A program made the translations under genes and the position numbers. DNA of 64,000 nucleotides, taken from NCBI GenBank assembly GCA_013823945.1, contig PNMZ01000003.1, forward strand, positions 212,326 to 276,325, given 5' to 3'. Below the pieces are notes generated by a model. That model searched no databases, was not told where the DNA came from, and saw only the letters and a program-made list of their open reading frames with translations. The DNA is from a bacterium. Its GTDB lineage: Bacteria; Armatimonadota; Fimbriimonadia; Fimbriimonadales; Fimbriimonadaceae. Shown one piece after another: positions 17,337 through 26,723 of this stretch. Each line of letters opens with the position of its first letter. Positions within the stretch are counted from its first letter, which is position 1.

Positions 17337-17466
17337 AGAAACCTGAACGTAGTATGCCCCAAAATGGTTCCATCATAACCCCGCCTCGTCTTGTCAATCT
17401 CGGAGCTCGGCACTTTTTCGAGTGCACCAGCGTCATAATAAGTCACACGTGGATTTCTTCGGCGCA

Positions 17467-17901
17467 ATGAGAACGGTTTTGGGGCGAGCGGTGCTCGCGC
17501 TTGTTCTCGTGCTGACTCAGATGCACTTTTGTGAGTCCGTTTACGTCCGCGCCAACGGAATCGAGTGCCTGGAGTGTAGAGAACTCCCATTGCACGGCGA
17601 CGATTCAGCGATCGGTGAAAGTCACGGCGATTGCCATGACTGTTGTGAAATCACGGCATGCGAAACTCCCAGCGGAGTTGAAATCCCTACGAGCCCTCCG
17701 CAATTCACCTACGACTTCATGATCCTGCCGGAGCCGCTGGCTCTGCCTGATCTTCACGCGCTTCCACCAATGAGGCAGCGTTTCCAGTTCACAGCGGCTG
17801 CTCCTACCAATGGCCCACCCATTGTTCAGCTCAGCCGTGGTCCCCCTTGTTCCTGCTTCTTTCAGCCATCTGCTGGAAACAGGATCGAACCGCTCGTTTA
17901 G
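17467..17901 (+). CDS. Small exported Cys-rich protein (divergent paralogue B)
   Basis: 144 aa from ATG 17467 (MRTVLGRAVLALVLVLTQM), a signal peptide, then CLECREL, HGDCHDCC and ITAC, a Pro-rich middle, and NGPPIVQLSRGPPCSCFF. Same architecture as the divergent gene at 16845-17336. It precedes the TolC-CzcB-CzcA efflux genes on the same strand, so it may be the first gene of the efflux operon, much as small Cys-rich proteins head other czc-like operons. Function inferred only. Confidence 0.6.
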   Translation: MRTVLGRAVLALVLVLTQMHFCESVYVRANGIECLECRELPLHGDDSAIGESHGDCHDCCEITACETPSGVEIPTSPPQFTYDFMILPEPLALPDLHALPPMRQRFQFTAAAPTNGPPIVQLSRGPPCSCFFQPSAGNRIEPLV

Positions 17902-17913
17902 CCCTCTGATCTT

Positions 17914-17941
17914 TGCTCCAGCCTTGACGTGCACTGGAGCA
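17914..17941 (+). promoter_or_regulatory. Hairpin covering the ribosome site of the TolC-like gene
   Basis: TGCTCCAG (17914-17921) pairs perfectly with CTGGAGCA (17934-17941). The right arm contains the GGAG ribosome site 6 bases before the TTG start at 17946, so the stem would hide it. It could be a weak terminator or a translational control element; no T-tract follows. Confidence 0.4.
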
Positions 17942-17945
17942 ATTC

Positions 17946-19142
17946 TTGAACAGATCACTTATCATTCCCGTCCTCTTGGCGACTACCGTCTGCCAAGCGC
18001 AAACACAAATTTCAGCAACTGACGCCCTGAAACTGGCGTCTCAGAATCGACCGTCGCTTATTGCATCACGGCTAGCCGTGGAGCAAGTACGCGCATCATC
18101 CCGTGCCCTTTCTGCGAAACCTCCGCTAACTCTTGCACTCGGGGCGAGCACTCGAAACGATGTAGGAGCCACCGACCAAGACCTCGCCTTGAGCCAAGGA
18201 ATTGACTTGTTCGGGCGAACTCGCTCGTTGGCGAGTCTCGGAGCAAGCGATGTACTTCTAGCTCAGGCACGGTATCTAAATGAGGCATTGGGGCTACAAA
18301 CTGACATCCTCAATGCGTTTGCCAACTCAGTATCCAGTCGTCATCGAAACGAGGTAGCGGCGGAACTTTTAGGTATCGCAGAAGGGCTTTTGAAGGCAAC
18401 GCAGCGAAGGTTCGACGAGGGAAAAGTCGCGGAACTACAAGTGACTCGTGCCTCCATCGAGTTTCAACGCGCCAAACAGATCGCTGAACTAAGTGCGGCA
18501 GATTACCGAGCCTCGACGTTTCGACTTGCCGGACTTCTCGGCATCTCTGCCGAAGGCCTTCAAGTTGAATCGGATTCTGCAATTGAGCCAGTCAAATCTC
18601 CAGGCGTAGCGGAACGTCCAGATGTCCTCACACTCCAAGCCGAAGTAACTCGGGCAAAGGCCGAGGCCACTGTCGCCCGAACGGCTTCTCGCCCAGAGTT
18701 TAGCGTTCAGCTTGTTCGATCTCCGTGGTCGAATGATCCGGGGCAATTCGTAGGACGAGCGCAATTTTCGTTTTCGCTGTGGGATCATGGTAGGGCGAGG
18801 AATGAGGTCAAGGCAGCCAACCTCAAAGCGCAAGCCGCTTCCAAAGCTCTAGAGGATCGTATTGCAGTCGCCACTCTAGAACTTGCAGCCGTTCAGGTTG
18901 AAATCAATTCACGCGTTGATAGGATTGCAAGCTATGAAGCCATATTAGTCTCGGCGAAAGACCTGGTCGCGAAATCACAAAAAGGATTTTCGGAAGGATT
19001 CGGGACGCAAATCGACGTGCTGGAGGCATCTCGTGCGCTGCGAGAAATAGAGCAGGAGCTTGTCGAAGCCCGACTACAACTGTCCTTGGCTGTTGTTAAG
19101 CAGTATGAGGCTTCTGGGTTCGTCGCGGAGGTGCTGAAATGA
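17946..19142 (+). CDS. czcC: TolC-family outer-membrane efflux channel (CzcC-like)
   Basis: 398 aa from a TTG start preceded by GGAG. Short signal (LIIPVLLATTVCQAQ), then the two-fold alpha-helical repeats of outer-membrane efflux proteins: SATDALKLASQNRPSLIASR, LSQGIDLFGR, and LEASRALREIEQELVEAR. It forms the outer-membrane duct of a tripartite pump. The stop overlaps the adaptor start (ATGA at 19139), so channel, adaptor and pump are coupled. Named czcC by operon order and pump class, not by specific sequence. Confidence 0.85.
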   Translation: MNRSLIIPVLLATTVCQAQTQISATDALKLASQNRPSLIASRLAVEQVRASSRALSAKPPLTLALGASTRNDVGATDQDLALSQGIDLFGRTRSLASLGASDVLLAQARYLNEALGLQTDILNAFANSVSSRHRNEVAAELLGIAEGLLKATQRRFDEGKVAELQVTRASIEFQRAKQIAELSAADYRASTFRLAGLLGISAEGLQVESDSAIEPVKSPGVAERPDVLTLQAEVTRAKAEATVARTASRPEFSVQLVRSPWSNDPGQFVGRAQFSFSLWDHGRARNEVKAANLKAQAASKALEDRIAVATLELAAVQVEINSRVDRIASYEAILVSAKDLVAKSQKGFSEGFGTQIDVLEASRALREIEQELVEARLQLSLAVVKQYEASGFVAEVLK

Positions 19143-20698
19143 GGAAGTACCTCGCGTTGATCTTGGTGGGTGCAATTCTCGTTGGATGTGGAAGCTCGGG
19201 TGGACCAAAGACCGATGATCATGGACACGAAGAGGAATCCGGCCATTCAAGCGAAGAGACTGGACACAAAGAAGGCGAAGTCAAACTTACTGTGGAGGGC
19301 AAAAAAATTGCGGGAATCGAAACGACCGTTGTGAGAGTCGAGGACTTCCAGCAGCTTCTCCAAGTGCCTGGAACTGTTTCCAGTACCGATAAAGGCAAGG
19401 CGGTGGTGACTCCGCCCGTATCAGGAAGAGTTGTTTCAATCTCAGCTCGACTGGGAGATACCGTGCGACAGGGTCAAACGCTGGCGGTCATTGAGTCGCC
19501 GGAACTCTCCCAAGCGTGGTCAACTATCGCCGATGCGACGAGGCTTCGCGATGCCGCAAGGTCCGATGTTCAGCAAGCCCGGTCCGAAGTCGATCTATCC
19601 ATGGCAAAGGTGAGCGCGGCGCGTAAGAACCTGGCTCAGCAACGTGAGTTGGCAAAAGCAGGAGCCTTTAGCCAGGCTCCAGTCCAGCAAGCTCAGAACG
19701 AGCTGAACGATGCGCAAAGCGAGCTGCTGAGCGTTCAGAAGGAACAGGCCTCTCACGCCGAGCAGGTGCGAAGGCTTGAAAATCTCTATCGAGACGGGAT
19801 CGTCTCAAAATCAGAACTGGAAGCGGCTCGTCTTGAACTCCAGCAAGATCAGATTCGACTGGATCGCGCCAAAGCTCGGATCGAGATTGCGAGGGCAACC
19901 TACGAACGGGAAAAGAACATTGCTTCGCGAGGACTCCTCAACGCGAAGGAACTTCAATCGGCAGAGGCCGATGTCAAATCAAGTGAACTTGAGCTTGAAC
20001 GTTCAAGAATCCGAGTTCGAGCGGCAGAATCTGCTCTTGCCAATGCGAACCGAGCAATTGCAAATGCCCAGGCGGTGTACCGATCTAACTCGGGGACTGG
20101 ATCAACTTCGGTTGGCAGAGTCTCGCTCGTGGCTCCCCTGTCGGGAATAGTCACGCATCTCGATGTGACGAGAGGTCAAGCCGTAGACCGAACTCAAGTT
20201 CTCATGGAAATCGAGAACCTCCGTTCAGTGTGGGTGACGGCAAATGTTCCCGAGCGGGATGCGGAGAAGGTTCGGAAGGGAGCCTTTGTTTCCATCCAGG
20301 TGGCTTCGCTTCCGGATCGAGAGTTCGAAGGGGTTGTACAAGTTGTTGGCACGAGAGTTGATCCGAAAACAAGGTCGATTCCCGTTCAGTGCTTAGTGAC
20401 GGAAACTCAGGGGCAGCTGAAACCGGACATGTTCGGAAAGGTTTTCATCGGCATCGGCGAAGCCCGTCCGAGCCTGGTTATCCCGAAATCAGCTCTTGTT
20501 TTCGAGGGAGGAAAATCGTTTGTGTTTGCCAAACACGGCGACGCTTTTGAAAAGCACGAAGTCGTTCTAGGAGACCAGGACGCGAATAGAGTTGTCGTTC
20601 TATCTGGAATCGAGGAAGGCGAAACTATTGCTTCCAAGGGAGCATTCATTCTTGCCAGCGAGCAAAAGAAGGGCGAACTCAAGGGGCACGAACACTAA
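19139..20698 (+). CDS. czcB: RND efflux periplasmic adaptor, His-rich lipoprotein (CzcB/CusB-like)
   Basis: 519 aa. A lipobox LVGCGSS marks lipidation; it is followed by a His/Glu-rich segment (DDHGHEEESGHSSEETGHKE) likely to bind metal. A long coiled-coil hairpin (about residues 130-330, heptad runs of EL/AR) separates lipoyl halves (VSARLGDTVRQGQTLAVIES and VAPLSGIVTHLDVTRGQAVD). The end is the membrane-proximal domain. It links the inner-membrane pump to TolC. The hairpin is longer than in CusB and resembles HlyD-like adaptors. Coupled both sides: ATGA before and TAATG after. Confidence 0.9.
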   Translation: MRKYLALILVGAILVGCGSSGGPKTDDHGHEEESGHSSEETGHKEGEVKLTVEGKKIAGIETTVVRVEDFQQLLQVPGTVSSTDKGKAVVTPPVSGRVVSISARLGDTVRQGQTLAVIESPELSQAWSTIADATRLRDAARSDVQQARSEVDLSMAKVSAARKNLAQQRELAKAGAFSQAPVQQAQNELNDAQSELLSVQKEQASHAEQVRRLENLYRDGIVSKSELEAARLELQQDQIRLDRAKARIEIARATYEREKNIASRGLLNAKELQSAEADVKSSELELERSRIRVRAAESALANANRAIANAQAVYRSNSGTGSTSVGRVSLVAPLSGIVTHLDVTRGQAVDRTQVLMEIENLRSVWVTANVPERDAEKVRKGAFVSIQVASLPDREFEGVVQVVGTRVDPKTRSIPVQCLVTETQGQLKPDMFGKVFIGIGEARPSLVIPKSALVFEGGKSFVFAKHGDAFEKHEVVLGDQDANRVVVLSGIEEGETIASKGAFILASEQKKGELKGHEH

Positions 20699-23600
20699 TG
20701 CTGGAACGTGCACTTGAATTCAGCCTGAAGCAACGATTCGTCGTTGTCGTCGGGGCAATCTTGCTCGTGATCCTTGGGGTGCTCGCATGGCCGCAAGTCA
20801 ATCTTGACGCGGTTCCGGATATCACAACGAACCAAATCTCGATCAACACCGAGACGGGAGGAATGAGTCCAGAGGAGGTTGAAAAGCTCGTCACCTTCCC
20901 AATCGAAACGGCCATGGGAGGGATCCCGGGAGTAGAGCAGGTTCGTAGCCTGAGTCAGTTCGGCCTGTCCCAAGTCAACGTGACCTTCCGCGATGACAAG
21001 GACATCTACTTTGCTCGGCAGTTGGTCGGAGAACGACTGAACGGGGTTAAGGATGAGCTTCCCGACGGTGTAGGTTCTCCCACGATGGGACCGGTTTCCA
21101 CCGGACTAGGCGACATCTATATGTACGCCTTGGAATCTCCCAAGCGAACTCCCGCGCAGCTTCGAGAGCTTCAGGACTGGGTTATTGCGCCACAGCTTCG
21201 CACCGTTCCTGGGGTCGCAGAAGTCAATGCAACAGACGGGAGCGTGAAGCAGTATCAAGTCGTGGTTTCACCCCAGGCCATACTCGCCCGTGGGGTAGCG
21301 GTCGACGATGTGGTTCTCGCTCTGCAAGAAAACAACGAGAACGCAGGTGGGGGCTTGTTGGAGCGCAACGGCGAACGGGTTCTCATCCGGAGTGTCGGGC
21401 TCGCTCAGACAACGAAGGATATTGAGCAGATCGTGGTGAAGTCCGAGGATGGGATTCCCATCCTTATTCGAGATGTTGCCAGTGTCGAGCTTGGCGTTCC
21501 GGTGTTAACCGGTATCTCGACGAAGGACGGGAAGGAGAGCCTCATGGTCATCGTCATGATGCTTAAGGGAGCCAATGGCCAAACCGTGGCGAACGCGGTC
21601 AACGAGCGTGTAGCCGAGATCAAGGCTCAACTTCCAAGTGATGTGACCCTCACCACGACCTATGATCGAGCCGAGTTTGTAGGGGAAGTGCTACACACGG
21701 TCCAAAAGAGTCTGCTTGAGGGGGCAGCCTTGGTGATCATCATTTTGGTGCTTCTCCTTGGCAACTTCCGAGGGGCAATCATTGCGGCAGTCGCCATTCC
21801 CGTTGCAATGCTCTTCGCGGTCTTGGGTATGAGACAGTTCGGAATCAGCGGCAACCTGATGAGCCTCGGCGCGATTGACTTTGGAATCATCGTCGATGGC
21901 GCGGTCATCATGGTTGAGAACTGCGTCCGGCGGCTTTCTGAAGCCCGAACGCTCCTGGGTCGAACATTGACCAAGGAAGAGCACGCGGGAGTGATCAAAC
22001 AGGCCACATCCGAAGTTCGGAAGGTGACCCAGTTTGGTGAGATGATCATCATCGCAACCTTTATCCCGATCCTCGCCCTTGAAGGGGTGGAGGGAAAAAT
22101 GTTCAAGCCAATGGCTTTGGTGTTCATCCTTGCTCTGGTTGGAGCATTGATCCTTTCGCTTACGTTGATTCCGACTCTGTGCTCGCTATTCCTGAGCAGA
22201 GACACTCAGGAGAAACACAGCCGACTGCTTGGCTTCTTCGAGAAGTTGTACACACCAGCACTCGGATTCGCTCTCAAGCGAAGGTGGTTCGTTGTTGGCT
22301 CTGCGGCAGGGTTACTTGTGGTTTGCGGATTCCTCTTTACGAGACTTGGGTCCGAGTTTGTTCCTAAGCTGGATGAGGGTTCGCTGGTTATTCAGCCAGT
22401 GCGGGTTCGCACCGTGGACATGGAGCAGACCGTGAAGCTCGTGACGGCATATGAGAAGAAGGTCCTGGAGGTCCCCGAGGTTCTGACGGTCGTCACCCGA
22501 ACCGGAACGCCAGAGATTGCCACGGACCCAATGCCTTTGAGTCTGTCGGACAGCTTCCTGACGATGAAACCTAAGTCGCAGTGGCGAAAAGGAATGACCA
22601 AGGAAAAATTGATCGCTGAACTCGACGCAAAGATTAAGGAAGTCCCGGGGCAGGGATACAATTTTAGTCAGCCGATTGAACTCAGGTTTGCCGAAATTGT
22701 GTCTGGCGTTAAAGCCGACGTAGGGATCAAGGTGTTTGGCGAGGACCTTGCGGAACTGAAACGCAAAGCCGACGAGGTTGCGGCCTTAATGCGAGAAGTT
22801 CCGGGCGCAACAGACATCGAAGTTGAGCAGGTGGATGACGTGCCCGTCTTCCAGATCGATATAGATCGTGAAGCGATTGCGCGGATGGGAATCAATATTT
22901 CCGATATCCAGCACATCGTTTCGGTCGCTCTCGGTGGCGAAGAAGTTGGTCAAATCGTTGAAGGAGACCGGAGGTTTGGCCTAGCAGTTCGATTGCCAGA
23001 GGAGATTCGGAACGACCCAGAAGCGATTAAGTCGCTCATGGTCGAGACACCTATGGGCGGATCGGTTCCGCTGTCGAGCCTAGCCTCGATTGGTGACCGT
23101 GTCGCTCCTGCCCAAATCTCTCGGGAAATGGGCAAACGTCGGGTTGTGGTGACCCTAAACGTTCGCGGCCGTGACCTTGGTTCCTTCATCAAAGATGCCC
23201 AGCGGGTTGTGAAGTCTGAGCTCAAACTTGACGAGGGGTACTACCTCAAATGGGGTGGTCAATTCGAGAATCTGCAACGGGCATCTCAAAGGCTTACCAT
23301 CGTGGTTCCGGTTGCTCTAGGCTTGATCTTCCTGCTGCTCTTCTCGACGTTCGGCTCGGTTCGACAAGCTGCCCTGATCTTCACCGGCGTACCGCTCGCG
23401 GTGACGGGAGGGATCATTGCGCTCTTCCTGCGCGGAATGCCGTTCAGCATTACAGCAGGAGTCGGATTTATTGCCCTCTCAGGGGTTGCCGTTCTGAACG
23501 GGGTAGTCATGGTCTCGGCGATCAATCGCTTGCGGGAGCATTCGGGCAAGTCTGTGATGGACGCGGTTCGCGAAGGTGCATCGCAACGGCTTCGACCTGT

Positions 23601-23796
23601 CCTCATGACAGCACTTGTTGCGGCCCTTGGGTTCATCCCGATGGCTCTCAACACAGGAGTTGGCGCGGAAGTCCAGAGGCCGCTGGCGACCGTGGTGATT
23701 GGCGGCATCCTATCGGCGACGCTTCTGACCCTTATCATCCTACCCGCGTTGTATACGTGGTTCGAGACTGACAAAAATCCAATTGAGGAAGTCTGA
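20698..23796 (+). CDS. czcA: Heavy-metal RND efflux pump, CzcA type
   Basis: 1032 aa, normal length for HME-RND pumps. Helix IV carries DFGIIVDGAVIMVEN near residue 393: the DFGxxxDGA pattern is that of divalent-cation pumps (Zn, Co, Cd, Ni), whereas Cu/Ag pumps of the CusA type have GAMVDAAIV. Two large periplasmic loops and the second-half helices (VALGLIFLLLF) are intact. Energy source is the proton gradient. Followed by an exported small protein and a Zn/Cd ATPase, which fits divalent-metal export rather than copper. Confidence 0.92.
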   Translation: MLERALEFSLKQRFVVVVGAILLVILGVLAWPQVNLDAVPDITTNQISINTETGGMSPEEVEKLVTFPIETAMGGIPGVEQVRSLSQFGLSQVNVTFRDDKDIYFARQLVGERLNGVKDELPDGVGSPTMGPVSTGLGDIYMYALESPKRTPAQLRELQDWVIAPQLRTVPGVAEVNATDGSVKQYQVVVSPQAILARGVAVDDVVLALQENNENAGGGLLERNGERVLIRSVGLAQTTKDIEQIVVKSEDGIPILIRDVASVELGVPVLTGISTKDGKESLMVIVMMLKGANGQTVANAVNERVAEIKAQLPSDVTLTTTYDRAEFVGEVLHTVQKSLLEGAALVIIILVLLLGNFRGAIIAAVAIPVAMLFAVLGMRQFGISGNLMSLGAIDFGIIVDGAVIMVENCVRRLSEARTLLGRTLTKEEHAGVIKQATSEVRKVTQFGEMIIIATFIPILALEGVEGKMFKPMALVFILALVGALILSLTLIPTLCSLFLSRDTQEKHSRLLGFFEKLYTPALGFALKRRWFVVGSAAGLLVVCGFLFTRLGSEFVPKLDEGSLVIQPVRVRTVDMEQTVKLVTAYEKKVLEVPEVLTVVTRTGTPEIATDPMPLSLSDSFLTMKPKSQWRKGMTKEKLIAELDAKIKEVPGQGYNFSQPIELRFAEIVSGVKADVGIKVFGEDLAELKRKADEVAALMREVPGATDIEVEQVDDVPVFQIDIDREAIARMGINISDIQHIVSVALGGEEVGQIVEGDRRFGLAVRLPEEIRNDPEAIKSLMVETPMGGSVPLSSLASIGDRVAPAQISREMGKRRVVVTLNVRGRDLGSFIKDAQRVVKSELKLDEGYYLKWGGQFENLQRASQRLTIVVPVALGLIFLLLFSTFGSVRQAALIFTGVPLAVTGGIIALFLRGMPFSITAGVGFIALSGVAVLNGVVMVSAINRLREHSGKSVMDAVREGASQRLRPVLMTALVAALGFIPMALNTGVGAEVQRPLATVVIGGILSATLLTLIILPALYTWFETDKNPIEEV

Positions 23797-23833
23797 ACCT
23801 GGCAAAAGTCATTCAACAACAAAGGAAACAAAC

Positions 23834-24217
23834 ATGAACAAGCAGTCAAATCGCATCATACTTATCGGCATCGCAGCTATGTCCACATTAACGGCACACT
23901 CCCAAACAAAAGTGACTTCCAAGTCGCTTGGGATTTTTGAACTGACCAGTTATGAGCGGAAGGAGGTGTTCGCAGGAAAGCTCGGAAACCGGGTATCAGA
24001 GAAGCTGATCCTTAAGCAATCGGGAAAGCAATACACGCTAACCTTCGCCGCATTTCACACACGCATAGCAGGGCAGACGGTCAGGCCGTTTTGTCCGGGC
24101 TGCCCACTGGAGGTCAAGCGAGGCAAGATTAAGGGAAACACAATCGTTGCTGAGCGCAAAGATGTCGTTCAGCTTCATGAAAAAGACTCGAAAGGGCACT
24201 CTGCCGGAAAGCAATGA
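23834..24217 (+). CDS. Small exported protein between pump and ATPase genes
   Basis: 127 aa from ATG 23834, with AAGGA upstream. Signal peptide (IILIGIAAMSTLTAHS); mature part is Lys-rich with CPGCPLEVKRG near the middle and a His-containing tail (HEKDSKGHSAGK). No named family. It overlaps the Zn/Cd ATPase start by ATGA, so it is co-translated with it. A periplasmic metal-binding role is possible. Confidence 0.6.
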   Translation: MNKQSNRIILIGIAAMSTLTAHSQTKVTSKSLGIFELTSYERKEVFAGKLGNRVSEKLILKQSGKQYTLTFAAFHTRIAGQTVRPFCPGCPLEVKRGKIKGNTIVAERKDVVQLHEKDSKGHSAGKQ

Positions 24218-26310
24218 TTTCCCAATTCCGCATCGACGGGATGGATTGTTCGTCCGAAGAGCAAGTCATTAGGAATCACCTTGGCAAAAAAGCTGAGATT
24301 GAGGGCCTGGAATTCGATCTGGTCAACCGAACCCTCACGGTTAACCATCGCTACGCGTCCGAAGAGCCAATTCGGTCAATGCTCAAAGCAATCGGCCTTC
24401 CAGCAGATGCTGAGTGTACTGTTGGATGTGAGCACGAACAAAAGGGGTTAGAACGGTCTGACCTCTTCCTTGGTGTTGGTTTGGCTCTCGCCATTTTGGC
24501 CGAGGTAGTTGCATTTACGACGGGCAACGAGCGTTCCCTTCCCGTCTTGGGGATGGCCCTCGGGGCGATAGCCCTCGGTGGGATAACAACATTCAAAAAA
24601 GGGCTGGTTGCTATCAAGACGGTAACGCTAAACATCAATTTATTGATGTGCATCGCGGTCATCGGGGCTTTTGCAATTGGCTCCTATCCGGAGGCCGCAA
24701 TGGTCACAGTGCTCTTCGCGATTGCCGAGCGGATCGAGTCCTTCGCCCTTGATCGTGCGCGGAACGCAGTGAGATCGCTCATGACACTCGCACCTGAAAC
24801 GGCACTTCTGAGCCGTGAAAACACGTGGGCGGAAGTACAAGCATCTGAAGTCCTTGTTGGAGAAATGGTTCGAGTGCGCCCTGGAGATCGGATTCCACTT
24901 GACGGTATTGTGCTCTCTGGACAAAGCACCGTAAACCAAGCTCCTATCACTGGAGAAAGCGTTCCGGTCTCTAAAGTAGCCGGTGACACTCTGTTTGCAG
25001 GAACGATCAATGGTGAAGGCGTACTTGAGTTCAAAGTCTCTGGGATCAAAGGAAACACAACTCTTGATCGCATCATCAAGACAGTTCAAGAAGCCCAGGG
25101 CTCTCGCGCTCCAACGCAGCGATTCATAGACTCGTTCGCGCGTTACTACACGCCCGCTGTGGTCGTTATTGCCTTGCTTGTAGCGGTTACGCCAACCTTA
25201 TTTGGGCAGCCGTTCTTGCCCTGGCTGTATAAAGCGTTGGTACTGCTAGTCATTGCATGCCCTTGTGCTCTCGTCATTTCGACACCAGTGACGGTGGTTA
25301 GCGGCTTAGCTGCGGCAGCCAAGCTGGGCATCTTGATCAAAGGTGGTGCTCACCTGGAGTCAGGAAGAAAGTTGACCCTCATCGCTCTCGACAAAACTGG
25401 AACTCTTACTCACGGAGAACCCAAAGTCACAAAGGTGGTTGCGCTCCACGATCATCATGAGGATTTGGTGAAGCAACTAGCTGCATCACTGGATTCGACG
25501 AGTGCTCACCCAATTGCAAAAGCAATTATTGCTTCCTGGAGCGGTTCGCTTATCAAGATCGATAACTTTGAGTCGTTGACCGGACGCGGCGTTACAGGCA
25601 TTTTCGAGGGGAATGTCTTTTACCTCGGCAACCATAGACTCATCGAAGAGAAAGGAATCTGTTGCGACCATGTTCATGACGCAATAGAGCCTATCGAAAA
25701 AGCTGGGCAGTCCCTTGTCCTTCTAGCCAATGCCAAAGAAGTGATGGGTGTTTTCGCAGTTTCGGATACCGTTCGCAACGATAGTACCGAGGCTGTCCGG
25801 AGACTCCATGACCTGGGTCTGAAAGTAGTGATGCTCACTGGTGACAATCAAGCAACTGCCCAATCTATCGGCAGGCAGGTAGGTATCGATGTGATCAAGT
25901 TTGAGATGCTTCCTGAACACAAACTGGAGGTCGTGCGTCAGGCAGAAGCCTCCGGAGAGCATGTTGGGATGGTTGGTGACGGTGTCAATGATGCGCCTGC
26001 GCTCGCTGCGTCTACAGTTGGCTTCGCGATGGGAGCAGCTGGGACCGACACTGCAATAGAAACAGCGGATGTTGCTCTCATGGACGATGATCTCCGTAAA
26101 CTTCCCGAATACATAGTACTCAGCCGCAAGACATCGACGATTTTGAAGCAGAACATCACCTTCGCGCTTATGGTCAAGTTCGCCTTTTTTGCGCTGGCCC
26201 TATCTGGAACGGCAACACTTTGGATGGCGGTGTTTGCTGATTTGGGAGCAAGCTTGATCGTGGTTGCGAACGGCCTTCGCCTCCGTCGTCTATCCAACCT
26301 GGCGGATTAA
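24214..26310 (+). CDS. zntA: Zn2+/Cd2+/Pb2+-exporting P1B-type ATPase
   Basis: 698 aa. The N-terminal HMA domain is of the ZntA kind with GMDCSSEEQVIR in place of CxxC. CPC motif in ACPCALVISTP near residue 349, phosphorylation motif DKTGTLTHG near 393, HP in SAHPIAKAI, hinge GDGVNDAPAL. TM8 has FADLGASLIVVANGLRL, the D-x-G feature of the P1B-2 (Zn/Cd/Pb) class. It removes divalent metal from the cytoplasm and complements the CzcA pump, which works across the envelope. Last gene of the metal block, ending 12 bases before a decayed att site. Confidence 0.93.
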   Translation: MISQFRIDGMDCSSEEQVIRNHLGKKAEIEGLEFDLVNRTLTVNHRYASEEPIRSMLKAIGLPADAECTVGCEHEQKGLERSDLFLGVGLALAILAEVVAFTTGNERSLPVLGMALGAIALGGITTFKKGLVAIKTVTLNINLLMCIAVIGAFAIGSYPEAAMVTVLFAIAERIESFALDRARNAVRSLMTLAPETALLSRENTWAEVQASEVLVGEMVRVRPGDRIPLDGIVLSGQSTVNQAPITGESVPVSKVAGDTLFAGTINGEGVLEFKVSGIKGNTTLDRIIKTVQEAQGSRAPTQRFIDSFARYYTPAVVVIALLVAVTPTLFGQPFLPWLYKALVLLVIACPCALVISTPVTVVSGLAAAAKLGILIKGGAHLESGRKLTLIALDKTGTLTHGEPKVTKVVALHDHHEDLVKQLAASLDSTSAHPIAKAIIASWSGSLIKIDNFESLTGRGVTGIFEGNVFYLGNHRLIEEKGICCDHVHDAIEPIEKAGQSLVLLANAKEVMGVFAVSDTVRNDSTEAVRRLHDLGLKVVMLTGDNQATAQSIGRQVGIDVIKFEMLPEHKLEVVRQAEASGEHVGMVGDGVNDAPALAASTVGFAMGAAGTDTAIETADVALMDDDLRKLPEYIVLSRKTSTILKQNITFALMVKFAFFALALSGTATLWMAVFADLGASLIVVANGLRLRRLSNLAD

Positions 26311-26322
26311 CCATTATGCTTA

Positions 26323-26434
26323 GCGTCCCCAGAGAGATTCGACCTTCCGACTCAGTCACTAGGATTAAAGAAAACCCTTCAAAGATTTCTTGAATTGGGA
26401 CTACAGGCGGCTCAGATTAGTGTCAGAAAATCCA
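26323..26434. repeat. Diverged copy of the left attachment site
   Basis: This 112-base stretch aligns with 6728-6839 (the tRNA part of attL plus the first 69 bases inside). By eye about 37 of the first 52 positions agree (GCGxCCCC, GATTCGA/GAATCGA, CTAGGAxT) and the final part agrees again (CTACAGxCGxCTCAG, then AAAATCCA). The middle 18 bases do not align. It lacks the exact core, so it is not a recent duplicate; it looks like the left end of an older related element, using a different or decayed tRNA 3' end. The stretch 26435-26723 to its right holds no gene I can support. Confidence 0.6.
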
Positions 26435-26723
26435 CTAGATAAACGTAACTTACTTAGAGACTAAGCTCATGTTCCAGATAGATCTTCCAATTGGTCTATC
26501 CCAACGGTCCTTCAAACAACCTGGCACGGTCCCATAACCTGGTCGCTCAGATTGGATCACAGCGAGCCCATGCTCAGTCGAAAGGGCAAATACCCACTGA
26601 ATACTCGGGACCAGTTTAGCCGTACCTCAATTACTGGCAAAATGCGGAGTTGCTCGATCCTGCCCGCATCCACCATGTACACGGAGCGGGACACATGGTG
26701 GTTCTAGCTCAGGAAAAACGAAA

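Noticed and set aside
17337..17466. Strong promoter in the gap between the divergent Cys-rich genes
   Set aside because: The TTGACA-like box on the minus strand pairs with TATGAT at only 14 bases, too short for a normal promoter, so I did not list it.
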